A DNA stretch of 64,000 nt from Inia geoffrensis (taxonomy: Eukaryota; Chordata; Mammalia; Artiodactyla; Iniidae). Positions 34,712-46,260 of the stretch are shown in pieces. The notes beneath the pieces were generated by a model. That model saw only the letters and a program-made list of their open reading frames with translations. It had not been told where the DNA came from and ran no database searches. How positions within the stretch are numbered: the stretch's first letter is position 1; each line of letters opens with the position of its first letter. The position numbers and the translations under genes are program-made. Where the stretch lies: positions 18,382,680-18,446,679 of the forward strand of contig CM070913.1 of NCBI GenBank assembly GCA_036417435.1, given 5' to 3'.

Positions 34712-35163
34712 TACAGATGGTCTGGGATTTATGATGTCTCAGCTTAGGATTTTTCGACTTTACAATGGTGCGAAAGCAACGTGCATCCAGTAGAAGTCAT
34801 ACTTCAAATTCCGAATTTTGATCTTTTCCTGCTCTCTCTCGTGACCCTCCTACTCAGCCACGTGATCACGAGGGTCAACAACTGATACACTCACAACCAT
34901 TCTATACTCATACAGCCCCTTCCGGTTTTTACTCAGTACAAAATTTAAGAAGCTACATGAGCTATTCAATACTTTATTGTAAAATAGGCTCTTGCCCTAC
35001 TGTAGGCTAATGGAAGTGCTCTGAGCATGTTTAAGGTAGGCAAGGCTAAGCTACGATGTGCAGTAGGTTAGGTGTATTCAATGCATTTTCAGCTCATGAT
35101 ATTTTTGAGCTTACGATGGGTTTATTGGGATGTAACCTCATCATAAATTGAGGAAGGTCTGTA
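34712..35163 (+). mobile_element. Tigger-type (TcMar) non-autonomous DNA transposon
   Basis: Element 34714-35161 is flanked by the TA dinucleotides (34712-34713, 35162-35163) expected of Tc1/mariner insertions. It opens CAGATGGTCTGGGATTTATG and its other end, reverse complemented, opens CAGACCTTCCTCAATTTATG, giving clear inverted ends. Internal landmarks are TTTTTCGACTTTACAATGGT, GTGCTCTGAGCATGTTTAAG and GGTTAGGTGTATTCAATGC. No transposase sequence. A sister copy lies at 40818-41480. Confidence 0.85.
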
Positions 35164-36133
35164 ATCTTAAAGGATAAATAGTTTGGTCTTGTAAAACAAG
35201 GACATTCTGGGAAAAGAGAATGCCACATACAAGGAAAAGCACCTGGAGCTACGTGGAAGATGGACGATGAATGCAAAAGGGAGTGGACTCAAGGTGGGGA
35301 GGCAAGAGAGAGACACAGAGGAGAGAGACAGAGAGACAGGGCAACACAGAGGGAGGTAGAGGAGAGAACATGAATATATGTTTTCAAAGCACTAACTCAT
35401 GGAATCCCTGGAAGAATGGCTCTTGACTGATGGATTATCGACCCCAGACTGTCCTTATTCCAGTTAATATTATGTTGTATATAAGATTAGAAGATTCAAA
35501 CACAAGAGGTTGTCCTTAAGGTTTGTTGAGACAATACTGAACAATTTTGCTAAAAACACAAAACTTTTAACTAGACTAGTTCAGCTGCAAAGAAGAAAAT
35601 ATAAATCTGAGGAGATAGGGAAGAAATACAGGCTAAGATTTCTAATTAAATAAGGAAGGCAAATTAATGACATCTATAATGTATTCTTACAATATGGTTA
35701 TGAGTATCAATGCCGCAATTTTAAATCTGAGATTCTGCCACTCTGTTTCCTTTTGCAAACCCCATAAATTAAGATATGATATTAGAATACCTCCCTTAGA
35801 AGTGCTATGAGATAAACCGGAACTCTGTAGTGTTAGTGACTATATAGTTTGAAAACCACATGGCACACAGAGACGACTTTTCCTTTGGAAAGTAGACCAT
35901 CTTTGTTTATTTGTTTAATAGGCAAGAAGATCAGAAATCTGAGAATTTTCTTTCCCAGTATGTTCTAAGTGTTAGTGGATCACCTCATCACTCTGACAAG
36001 GATGACACACAAAGTGTGGCAGTTAATAACCTTCTCTCTTTTCATGTTTTGGAAAGTACAAGATAATTCCAATAGCATACATTAAAAAGTACTATTGAAA
36101 TGGAAACATATCATAAAATACGTTCATTCACTC
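35164..36133. other. Unassigned; GA-rich tract near 35305-35375
   Basis: A purine-rich GAGAGACAGAGAG-type tract lies near the start. Nothing else recognised. Confidence 0.5.
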
Positions 36134-36294
36134 AAAAGGCCTGACTGCAGGGCTTCCCTGGTGGCGCAGGGGATGCGGGTTCGTGCCCCAGTCTGGGAAG
36201 ATCCCATGTGCTGTGGAGCGGCTGGGCCCGTGAGCCATGGCTGCTGAGCCTGCACGTCCGGAGCCTGTGCTCCACAACGGGTCAGGCCACAACC

Positions 36295-36328
<34 letters not shown>

Positions 36329-36337
36329 CTGACTACA
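36134..36337 (+). mobile_element. CHR-2-like SINE with internal deletion
   Basis: The TSD AAAAGGCCTGACTGCA (36134-36149) has partner AAAAGGCCTGACTACA (36322-36337). The copy runs GGGCTTCCCTGGTGGCGCAG and then jumps to GGGATGCGGGTTCGTGCC, losing about 27 bp between the A-box and B-box regions. Another part near its 3' end (the GTGAGAGGCCCGCGTAC block) is also missing before a long A tail (about 36297-36325). Confidence 0.93.
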
Positions 36338-36574
36338 GCAATAGCAAGAGTTCATCACACTGTGTCAGTTGCGCTGATCTAGGAAAGAGGGGCTAGGTGA
36401 ATAAGGCAGTGGGAGTGGAGATGCAGAGTACGGCCAAACCAAGCGATGTTAAGAAGAAAGAACTGGAATGGCTAGTGTGGTAGTTCGGAAACATGAGTTA
36501 AGGGAAAAGGAAGAGTCAAAAGTAATTTCCAGAATTCCACCTGGGTGACAGCCAAAGAGAACCTATTTAAACTT

Positions 36575-36970
36575 CAAGCCAGATCTTGTCACTTTCTCTG
36601 TTCAGCACCTTTTGCTATTGTTCCTCAAGTACCTGACTCCATCTCCTAATACTGTCCCTTGCACTCTGCACCAGCCACACTGGCCTTCTTGCTATTCCTA
36701 ACACGCTGCAAGCATGCCTTAGGGTTTGGCACTGACTGGTCTCATTGTCTGGGCTGTTCCTTCCTCAAACGTCTGCTTGACTCACTCCCTTCCCTCCTCC
36801 ACGTCTTTACTTAAGTGTTAACTCCCCAGTAAGACCTACCTTCACTACTCTTTTTAAATGTTAATTACCCCCCTTCCCCAAAATTCTCAATTACCCTTTC
36901 CCTGATTTATTTTTCATAGCCCTTATCTTATGACAATATTTCATTTATTCTTCTGTATTATACTTCTTTT
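36575..36970 (+). repeat. L2 3' half
   Basis: L2 landmarks: CACTCTGCACCAGCCACACT, GGCCTTCTTGCTATTCCTAA, GGCTGTTCCTTCCTCAAACG, CTCCCCAGTAAGACCTACCT and TTCATAGCCCTTATCTTATG. It stops before the terminal 3' end. Confidence 0.75.
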
Positions 36971-37209
36971 CCCTTGTCTTTCTGAGACTGAGAATAGAAG
37001 AGCAGAGAAGATTTGGAAGAGAAATAAACAGTTCATTTTTTAACAAGTTGTAGTGTCCACAGGTATCTAGATAGAAATATACAGTATGCATTTGGATGCA
37101 GTGACCTGGAACTCAGTAGAGATTTACGGAGTTACGAGTTGGAAGTCATCAACAAGTAGTAGTTAAAGCCATGGGTATAGTTAAGATCACCAATAAAAGT
37201 CTGTGTTAT

Positions 37210-37358
37210 TCCAGTAGGAGTTTTTTTTTTTTTTCTGTGGCCACACCACGCAGCTTGAAGGACCCTAGTTCCCCAACCAGGGATCGAACCCAGGCCCCAG
37301 CAGTGCAAGCACCAAGTCCTAACCGCTGGGTTGCCAGGGAGTTCCTCCAGTAAGAGTT
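37210..37358 (-). mobile_element. CHR SINE, short form, with 13-bp TSD
   Basis: The TSD TCCAGTAGGAGTT (37210-37222) has partner TCCAGTAAGAGTT (37346-37358). The minus-strand body reads GTGGCCACACCACGCAGC, CCTAGTTCCCCAACCAGG, GATCGAACCCAGGCCCC and TTGCCAGGGAGTTCC. Confidence 0.92.
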
Positions 37359-38982
37359 CTTGAATATAAGCAAAAGAATTTCTAGTTAACTTAATAAGAA
37401 AAGGACCTTGCTGAATCTCTATCAAGGACTCACAAACTTCACTGGAGTTTGGAAAACCAAAATCGAAAAATGGGCGGGAACCAAGGGGACTACAGAGGCC
37501 CAAGAAAGAGGAAACAAAAGCAATGATCTTTTACCACTTCCAATCCTGCCAGATCCTAATGTCAAAACAAGACACTGCCCTCGCCCCTGAATGCCACTTC
37601 TAGCATCGTGGATAGATTATCACCATTCCTCCACCTTTACACCACTTACTCAAAGACCTAAAATTAAACACCAAGTTTGCTAAGTCGAGGTCACTCATCC
37701 ATGTCCTGTCTATCAGTGTGTAGGAAGAGGGATTATCATCTTTATCCAGATCGTCCCTCATCACTCATACAAATGGGGACTTCCCCAGGCAAGAAGGAGA
37801 TTTGAAGGTTGACATGCCACATAAGCCCCACACCTGTCCATCCTAAGGTACAGCATGAAAAGAGTAAAAAGAATGGAAGTCCAAAGATGAAAATTTGGTG
37901 CTTTCTACATTGTAAAATATGGAGAGTAGCATAAAAGCCAAGGAGGAAGTCTTAGAAAGAACAATCCAAAGAACAGAAAGTGAACAAGGAAAAGTGGTTT
38001 ACAGAAAGCAAAAGAAATAACTTCAAGAAGTAGTCAACAATTTCAAATACCGCAATGAGTGCCAGTAAGACAAAAACTGGGACGTCATCAAGTTAGCCTT
38101 AGAAAGAAAAGCTTCAGTGGACAAAATTCAGACGGAAGTCAAAATTCAGTGGAACAGGAAATAAAAAGGATGTTTTCTCTTTCTAAAGAGAAAACAGTGA
38201 ATATAGATAATCCTTTCAAGAATCATTACTTTAACATCACAATTATATGTATTAGCATTTCCGCTTACTGAAATAGATGCAAAGTGAATAAGCATGTATT
38301 CATGCAGACAGGTAGCCACCTGAATCACGTTTTACATGCTGTTTATATTAGTGAAAAATGTAACGTGACCTATATACACAAAGTTAGGGGATTGTTACAC
38401 ACACATTAAGTCGATCGAATATTATACAACCATTTAAATAATGGGTAGGAATAAACTTATTCATGCAGAAATCTGTCCATGATCCACTGTTGGGTTGACA
38501 AAACCTGAAATACTATGTTCGTTAGGATTTTGGTTTTAGAAAAAATTAATTTATTAAAAGAGAGACAGACTGTGCGTTTGTGTAACATTTAAGATGCTTT
38601 GGGCTATAAATAACAAAATAACAAATTCATAGAGGATTAGATAAGACCATTTCTTATCTCATCCATGTGGAGAGAGCCTTTCAATTGGGCAACATTAAGT
38701 TGTTCAGTGGCTAATTCAGTTGCTCAGTGATAGTGTCTAGGAGATTTCTATCTCTCACCTTGATCTTCAAGCTCATTATGGTCAATTGCCCCTTAAAATC
38801 TACTGACCCTGCTCTCTTCAAGGGTATTTCTGAAAGAAAAAGGGTTTTGTCCACACTATGTCAAAAAAACAACTCTCATCACTCTAACTCCCACAAACAC
38901 AATGATTCTTTCACTTAGATATATGCTATGTAGACACACTTGTCGAAAAGACTAGAGTCCCCACGCTAGAGCATAAGTACCT
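37359..38982. other. Unassigned non-coding sequence
   Basis: No named repeat. The part 38560-38800 has the feel of an old interspersed repeat (TTCAGTGGCTAATTCAGTTG) that I cannot assign. No exon recognised. Confidence 0.45.
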
Positions 38983-39385
38983 TGTTACAGACTGAATGTT
39001 TGGGTCCTCCCAGACTTCTTCAGTTTAAGCTCTAACCACCCGCTCAATGTGATGGTACTGGCAGGTGGGGCTTTAGGAGATAATTAGGTGAGGTCATGAG
39101 AATGGATCCCCCATGATGGTATTAGTGCCCCTATACCAAGAAGTAAAGAGGCCAAGTTGTCTTTCTGTCCCTCTTCACTCCCCACCTCCACCCACCATGT
39201 TAGGGCACACCAAGAACACAGCCATCTGCAAGCCAAGAAGAGTGCCTTTACCAGGAACTCAATCTGCCAGCACCTTGATCTTAACCTTCCCAGTCTCCAG
39301 AACTGTGAGAAATAAATGTTTATTGTTTAAACCACCCAGTCTATGGTATTTTGTTATGGTAGACTGAGATGACTAAGACATACCT
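38978..39385 (+). mobile_element. MaLR solo LTR (MLT1A/MST-like) with exact 5-bp TSD
   Basis: Element 38983-39380 begins TGTTACAGACTGAATGTTTG and ends GATGACTAAGACA, bounded by TG...CA and by the direct repeat TACCT (38978-38982, 39381-39385). Landmarks are GTGATGGTACTGGCAGGTGG, GAGGTCATGAGAATGGATC, CTCCAGAACTGTGAGAAATA and ACCACCCAGTCTATGGTA. The polyadenylation signal AATAAA is at 39311-39316. Both ends are intact and no internal region is present, so it is a solo LTR. Confidence 0.9.
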
Positions 39386-40450
39386 AAACATCTAAATTAA
39401 CAACTCTTTAATTATACTTTAGGATGTCACAAATTTCAGGAAATGGGGTGCATAAAAAGGTACAATAATATGTATATTTCAATAATATAAAAGCTATAAA
39501 TTTTTCTTTAAATTTTTACCTTCTCTACATTAAACTCTAAATTAATGATTTGTGTTTCACAGCTCATTTCTATAAATCAAGAACTCATTAGCAGAATTTT
39601 GCAGCAATTTATTTTCTGCTTTTATTTAACCAATAAAAATGCAAATTAATGCTCGAAATGTTCTTGGCACACTAGAGAAACTAATTCATGTACGCCTTAA
39701 ATTATAAAACAGCAGTGAACTAAAGGATCAAAAGAACTTAAAATGGTGATAACATTTTAATGCAAAAATTGAATACCCAAAGCCAAATTGGAAAAATTAA
39801 AATATTATATTTTATACTTACTTCATTCTTATGGAATAGGCTATCACTATATAAAAACACATCCTATATACAAGAAACAAAGCAAGTAATACTGAGCATA
39901 TGCTTGTATATTTGTTGCTTGTATCTCTCTTAACTTCTAAAAAGAGTTCGAAGCTGACAGAAGACAACTATAAAAGAGGAGCACTAAAATAATTGAGAAA
40001 AACAAACAAAACCCACTGATGAAAAGGTGAAGATGATGTTACCCCAAAATTTTCATTAAGGATAGTTTCTGAGACTGAGCAATCAGTGAAGCTCTGAGCT
40101 TCAGCCGGGACACAACAGACTCGTATGAATTGTCACTATCTTTAAGGTACTAAGTGTGTGTAGCAAGATTGTGTAGAACTGTGTATCGCTTTCACGGAAA
40201 GAAAATGTTTTCTCGTCTCGGAGCAGCCCCCAGTTGGATAGTTACATTATTTTATACCAACGAACCAGGCAACCCTGGATGAAGCTGTGGAGCAATTAGG
40301 GTTTCTTTTTTTCTCCAAACCCCCCTTTGAACATCTCCATGAATTTGGGACTCGGCCCTCTCAAAAGTTTAATCAAGTTACACACGTAACGCAGTGGTTC
40401 CCAAAACTGGTTCAAGGGTTCACACGTGGACTTACAAGAGCTCCGTTTTT
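39386..40450. other. Unassigned AT-rich sequence
   Basis: Nothing recognised. The part next to 40451 borders the left arm of an inverted duplication. Confidence 0.5.
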
Positions 40451-40596
40451 GATGGTAGCTGCCCCACGTGGCTGTGAAGCTCTGCCATTTAGCTAATAAG
40501 CTCACTTGTCCTTTGGGGATATCTTTACTTTGTTTTTCTAATTATTCAAAAACACATACTTATTTAAGAAAAGAAAGAAATGCATGAGAAGAAAAT
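40451..40596. repeat. Left arm of an inverted duplication
   Basis: Starting GATGGTAGCTGCCCCACGTG, through GTGAAGCTCTGCCATTTAGC, TAATAAGCTC and TTGTTTTTCTAATTATTC, this arm is the reverse complement of 41801-41996 at roughly 85% identity. It lacks 56 bp that the right arm has (41861-41916). The two arms are 1.2 kb apart. Confidence 0.8.
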
Positions 40597-40817
40597 ATTT
40601 AAATCCCCTATAATCAATCCCACCACATGGAATTAACCCTTGTCAACATTGGATCTCTTTCATAATTTTTTTCTACGCATGCATATGAACAAAAGGTAGG
40701 ATTTAACATCTATATTTACAGAATTGAGATAATGCTTCTTTTACTCAAAATAAACATTTTTCATCATTAAATATTCCAGGGAAATGTGATTATTAATGGC
40801 TGCAAAAGACTTCATTA
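40545..40817 (-). repeat. Possible old L1M fragment, antisense, split by Tigger
   Basis: CTATAATCAATCCCACCAC, TAACCCTTGTCAACATTGG and TAATGGCTGCAAAAGACTTC recall the reverse complement of an old L1M 3' region. The sequence resumes after the Tigger at 41481 (TGTGAATATGCTACAC). It overlaps the end of the inverted-duplication arm. Confidence 0.35.
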
Positions 40818-41482
40818 CAGGTGTTCCCTGACTTAACAATTTTTCGACTTTACAATGGTGTGAGAGCGATACACATTAAGTAGAAATCATACTTCGAATT
40901 TTGAATTCTGATGTTTTCCTGGTGGTAGGCTTGTCCGATGCTTTCTTGTGATGCTGGGCGGCAGGTAGGCAGCCACAGCTCCCAGTCAGCCACGAAATCA
41001 CAAGTGCAAGCAACCGATACACATACAACCACTCTGTACCCATAAAACCATTCTGTTTTTCACTTTCAGTCCAGTATTCAATAAATTACAGGAGATCTTC
41101 AACACTTTATTATGAAATAGGTTTTCCGCTAGATGATTTTGTCCAACTGCAGATTTAGGGAAGTGTTCTGAGCACGTTTAAAGTGGGCAAAGCTAAACTG
41201 TGGTGTTCGGTAGGTTAGGTTTATCAAGTGCATTTTTTTTTAATTCAAAGGTCTTTAATGTTCTGCGGGGAGTTATTTTATTTTTTAATTTTTTTGGCCA
41301 CACTGAACGGCTTGTGGGACCTTAGTTCCCCGACCGGGAATTGAACCCAGGTCCCGGGCAGTGAGAGCGCAGAGTCCTAACCCCTAGAATGCCAGGGAAG
41401 TCCCTAAATACATTTTTGACTTAACGGCATTTTCAACTTATTGTGGGTTTATAACCCATCATTAAGTCGAGGAAGATTGATA
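40816..41482 (+). mobile_element. Tigger-type DNA transposon, interrupted by a SINE
   Basis: Element about 40818-41480, flanked by TA (40816-40817 and 41481-41482). It begins CAGGTGTTCCCTGACTTAAC and carries TTTTTCGACTTTACAATGGT, CCCAGTCAGCCACGAAATCA, GTGTTCTGAGCACGTTTAAA and GGTAGGTTAGGTTTATCAAG. It resumes after the SINE with TTTTTGACTTAACGGCATTT. It is more complete in its first half than the 34.7-kb copy. Confidence 0.85.
41226..41417 (-). mobile_element. CHR SINE, short form, with extra 3' sequence
   Basis: The target repeat AAGTGCATTTTT (41226-41237) has partner AAATACATTTTT (41406-41417). On the minus strand the SINE body (41296-41405) ends in an A-rich tail. This is followed by about 41 bp of unrelated sequence (41244-41284) and a second A tail, all inside the TSD. 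The layout suggests transcript read-through past the SINE end. It sits inside a Tigger. Confidence 0.82.
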
Positions 41483-41800
41483 TGTGAATATGCTACACAC
41501 TTTTTTACTAAAACTATTATTACTGAAATTTGGTTTGCTTTGGGGAAGGTGGGTGTGTATTTCTGTCTGTTTGACCAGGAAAGTCCTAAGAGGATGGAGA
41601 AGATAACCTATACATCAGAAAAAACATAAGACCGAGATAAGTATGCTCACTTCTTTATGTAAGTAAACGAGGACCATTTTATCCATTGTTCCCCACTCAT
41701 CTCTTGGCATCCAGGGCCTCCTTCCAGGCACTCAGCTGCCAAAAGTCCGACTGAGCCACAGAGCAAAGAAGAACAGAAGCTCTGGAAGCTAGCAGGGCAC
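41483..41800. other. Unassigned non-coding sequence
   Basis: Starts as the possible L1M continuation after the Tigger; the rest is unrecognised. Confidence 0.4.
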
Positions 41801-41996
41801 ATTTTCTTAATCATTTCTTTTCTAAAATATGTATGCGTTTTTGAATAATTAGAAAAACAATGTTAAAATACTTGGTTTTTCCCTCAGATGTTAGATGCTA
41901 CCGAGTTGCCCTGTTGAGTAAAGATGTCCGCAAAAGGATAAGAGAGCTTATTAGCTAAGTGTCAGAGCTTCACAACCACACACGGTATTTACCATC
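41801..41996. repeat. Right arm of an inverted duplication
   Basis: Reverse complement of 40451-40596, plus 56 bp (41861-41916) absent from the left arm. The best-kept part is AATAATTAGAAAAACAA (41844-41860). Confidence 0.8.
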
Positions 41997-43087
41997 GCAC
42001 TGTGCGTGGTCTCAATAGCTGACCATTTTTATTATTCTCCAGGGAGATGCCAAGAAATGAGTGGTGAGCAGCATTCCTGCGCGTTTATAAATATTCACTG
42101 AGTAGTGCTTTACTGAGTCAGACACCTCCAAAAGAGTGAGCAGGTGAGTTTTGAAAACAAATTTATAAGTGAACATTTAGATAGCAAGAAGCTGCACGTA
42201 AGCTGAGGGTTTAAGTTGAAACTCCATTTGCTTCCTAGGCAGAAAGGAAATTGTGCGATTACGCTGCACCTAGGATGACATTTTACAGTATGCTGGGTTA
42301 GGCAAACCTTGACGGAGAGAGTTGGGAGGACCGACAGGAAACGGTATCAGCCGAGATGAGACAGGAGCATTGTCATTCTGCATGACTCATCAGCGCTCTC
42401 AGTCAGAGTCTGTAAATTACAGGCTGGCATTTTTTTCACTTTGGGTTATTAGTGTTTGCCTTCCCAAAACAAGGAAAATGAATTAAGACTCTGAAGGAAG
42501 AAAAGTGCAAAACTTTTTTTTTTAATCCCTTGGTAACATTTTACCACCCAGGCCAAACTGATATTCAATATCAAGCAAAAACAAAGATAGAAGATTATCA
42601 TAGGTAATATAAAAGTTATGGAGTTGAAACCAATGAAAGGAATAAAAGAAAGGTGACATCAAATGAGAATGACAATAAGCTCTTCCAGATATCAGGGACG
42701 AGGAAGGAGGAGAAAGGGATGGTGGACTTAGTGGGGAAAATTACTGGAGTGAAAGATTCAAGACAATTATGGTATTGCTCTTACAGAATATAATAAATAT
42801 TTAAATGGGAATTTTCTATTCATGCAGCAAAGTGGAAGTCATTATTATAGAATTTTAACTGCAGTGCGTAGCAGTGGGTGCAAGTCTCCCCTTCCTCAAT
42901 TCTGTGGGGCTGACTTGTTTTCTGCCCTCTGCTCAGTCATAAATCAACATATTAAGTTCCTATGATGAACCCAGCTCTGTTCACCCACTCACTACTTATT
43001 TCTTTATGTATATGATTGATACAAAGACATGGAAAAGAACCTCATTCCTTACATATCTTAAATCTGCTTATTAATTAGATCAGGGAG
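41997..43087. other. Repeat-poor island; AP-1 consensus site
   Basis: About 1 kb without a recognised repeat, unusual for this window. A perfect AP-1 heptamer TGACTCA lies at 42383-42389, within CTGCATGACTCATCAGCGC. This could be a regulatory element, but one motif is weak evidence. Confidence 0.3.
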
Positions 43088-43244
43088 TTAGGGAAATGGG
43101 ATAAAGCATTCAAAAAAAATTTTTTTAAGTGTGAAATAAAATTTTATTATTCCTCTTAACCTATTTTGTCAATAAACAAAAGTTCAAAATTGATCTATTT
43201 CTCATTTTCTCCTTCATTGCCCCTATCCCCTCCCCTTAAACTTA

Positions 43245-43700
43245 AGAATTAGGGTACTCAGCAACTGTACTCCTAGGACTTTACACCCAAGGGACATGTA
43301 TAAGAATTTCATACCAACACTATTCATAATTAGCTATATTAGCCATAATTTCCATACATTCATAATAGTACTGGAAACAACCCAAATATCCATCAACAAA
43401 AATTGTGGTATATTCACCCACTGGTATATTTAACAGCAATGAAAAAAGAATAAACTACACTTATATACAACAACATAGATGAATTTCACAATGTTGAGGG
43501 AAAGAAGTTAGAAAAGACTATATATTGTGAATTTCCATTTACATACAGTTCAAAATGGGTAAAAACTAATCTCACATTTAGGGATGCATACTTACATACT
43601 TAAAATATACAGAAAAGCAAAAAAGTGATTTCCATAGAAGTCAGTGTGTTGCAGAATTATAGGCGATTATTTTCTTCATTATGCATTTCTATAACTTCAA
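43245..43700 (+). mobile_element. Old L1M fragment (end of ORF2 and 3' UTR)
   Basis: GCAACTGTACTCCTAGGACT, TACTGGAAACAACCCAAATA, TCCATCAACAAAAATTGTGG, ACAACAACATAGATGAATTT and AAGAAGTTAGAAAAGACTAT follow the old mammalian L1 pattern. Highly diverged. Confidence 0.6.
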
Positions 43701-45334
43701 AATTTCATACAATGAACATATGTAATCAGTAGGTGAAAAAATAGATGTTATTTTTAATAGTGAATAAAGAGGACGAAGATAAAGTACCACAATGAAACTG
43801 AAACAAGAATTATCTTGTGAACAGCACTCTATAATTATGTCAAACCTATGACTTAGGTTTAGGGAAGTGGGATAAAGCATCCTAAAATCATTTTTGTTTT
43901 TCTTGACGGAAGCAGCACCAGCTGAAAAAACTAATAAATGATGAGATAAGTCTAACTAACTAGAAGAAAAGGAGAACAGCATTCTACACCGGGATATTAT
44001 GATGACGAAATTAACTTAGTCTAGAATAAACTTTCCTATGATCTGGGCACATTGAGAATAAACATAATGATTGAAAGGAGAGGTTCTGCAGGGAGATGTG
44101 GAAAACTAATAGAAATAAGGAATAGACAATATAGACTTTAGAAGCGAGAAGACTGAAATGTACCTTAAAGGCAGTATAGAGCTTTTGTATACTGTCGAGC
44201 AATAGTGAAGCTATGCCGGCAGTAATTTAGCCTAGGAAGTGTATACAGGACAGATCTGAGCATCACCAGGAACCTTCAACAGTGCTACAGCTGTGACTGA
44301 ATAGTGGTCTTATTTGGAGTACTGGCAGTGAGAAGACAGAAAAGAAAGAAAAAGTTTTAAGTTGCTTCAAATTAGGAAAAGATAAAAGTTGATTACGTAT
44401 GAAAAATCAAGATGTAAACCCAACTGTTCCCATGTTTCTAACCTAGGATATGAACAACGTGTTAGCTACTAGTAAGTGTAGGAGAAAAAAAATGTCTTCC
44501 CATCACATACAACACAAAATCTAACTTTTTTGGCCTGGCAGTCAAAATCCAAGGTTGGCTCTTTCTCCCCATAATGGATTATTTTAATGATTCAACTAAT
44601 GCGGTACGTATTTAGTTGTCACTATGTGTGCACCTTGTGCTAGGTGCGAGTTTATGGTATTAATCCAGACTTGGTTTCTGTCTCAAATGTTCGACTTCGT
44701 GGTATTTGGTGTCCCAATTTATATACCAAGAGACCATGTACATTATGTCACCGGTTTTTACCCCACCATGTGTTCACCTTCCTCTGTCGATTCACAGCAA
44801 ATCCAACAATATGATCAAATCCCACCCATATTATGAAGGATACCATAAATGCTTCAGTTCTATGTATCTCCCCTTTCTTATCCATAGCATATCTGCTTTT
44901 CTCATCATAGCACACAAATTAATCCTTACATTGTTCCATAGTTATTTAGTGTTAATAATCTTATCCTCCCCCTTCAGTTGGATTGGAAAGCCACTGAAGA
45001 CAAATCTCTGTAGTCTATCTCTTTTGAGCTAATCGGTGCTGAACAAATACTAGATATATTGATACTACTTGCTATTGATATAGAAATTCATAGCCAAAAA
45101 TAAATCCAAAAGTTTACTTTATTCTCTCATATCATAAAGAATAAGAGTGTTTGCACTATAATTGCAAAATTAAAACAGCAAAATACCAAAACTAAAAAAC
45201 TTTATTTTGGATTTTTCTAGTCTGGAAAGACAAATATAAATTGTCTCAATCCCCTTTTAGAATTTTCTTTAAATTCATTAAATCTATAAAAGAACAAATC
45301 ATTTAAAAAGGATAAATTTTAACTAACATTAAAG
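43701..45334. other. Unassigned non-coding sequence
   Basis: No gene or named repeat. Part of a 22-bp direct repeat with 43088 lies at 43859-43880. An open frame at 44706-45032 shows no recognisable protein. Confidence 0.45.
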
Positions 45335-46260
45335 CTTCTGGGAGTGATGTCAGCAGCATGATGGAAAGAACTGTTCCCTTTGTCCCCTTCAACCTACAAC
45401 CAGTAAAACATCCACAACTCAGCAAAGGTGCTATTGCCCAAAACAGCAAGATGCTGGAGAATTTCACACACCCGTACATCTAAAGTTGGGTGGATTGGAA
45501 CACCTAAGTGAGGCAGAATCCAGAGAACAGTTGCCTGCAATTCCAGCCTTCCAGCCATGGCCGCTGAGCCCACAGCCCCAGAGAACCTGGTAGTAGCAGG
45601 GGAGGTGGTGCACGTGACCCTGGCCTCCTGGCCACAGTGGTACCCATAGCCACAGGTAGCTGGGCAGCAGTGGCCGTGGGGCCTGGGACTCCATCCCTCT
45701 AGCTGTTGAGGTGCCCATGACTCCAGCCCCTTGTCCCCCCACCACCTGCAGTGGCAGAGCCCATGAACCTTACAACAACAGGCACAGCAGAAGCACTCAT
45801 GTGAACCTGCCCACCCCCTGCAAGCAGCAGAGCCTGCAACTCAAGGGATCCTATATGTGACAGAAGAGCCCACCATCCTGGTGCCCCAGGAGGCAACACC
45901 AACAGCACTGGCAGTAACAAGGCACCCATGGAACACAATAAGGGATAACAAGGGCATGGGGAGACACCTCTGACGGAGGCAATGGAGGGAGAAAAGTGCT
46001 AACTCTCAAATATAACCAGAGGCAGCTGAGGTAAGAGAAACCAAAAGCCTGGGCTATAGCATCACTTACTAGGAAACAAAAGAAAGGTGTTTCATTTCTT
46101 ACCTATTGAATCATTATAATCAAGCAGAAAGGTGTTTGCTACTTTAAATGCACCAGCGGAGGAACAACCCATCAAGCACCATGAAGAACCACAGTAATAC
46201 AGTACCGTGAAAAGAAAATGACAATCCTACAGAAACCAAACTTAAGTCACAGAACATTGT

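Noticed and set aside
45464..45938. GC-rich coding-like block with open frames on the minus strand
   Set aside because: It is the GC-rich 5' region of a HAL1/L1M-like element. Gly/Ala-rich translation reflects base composition.
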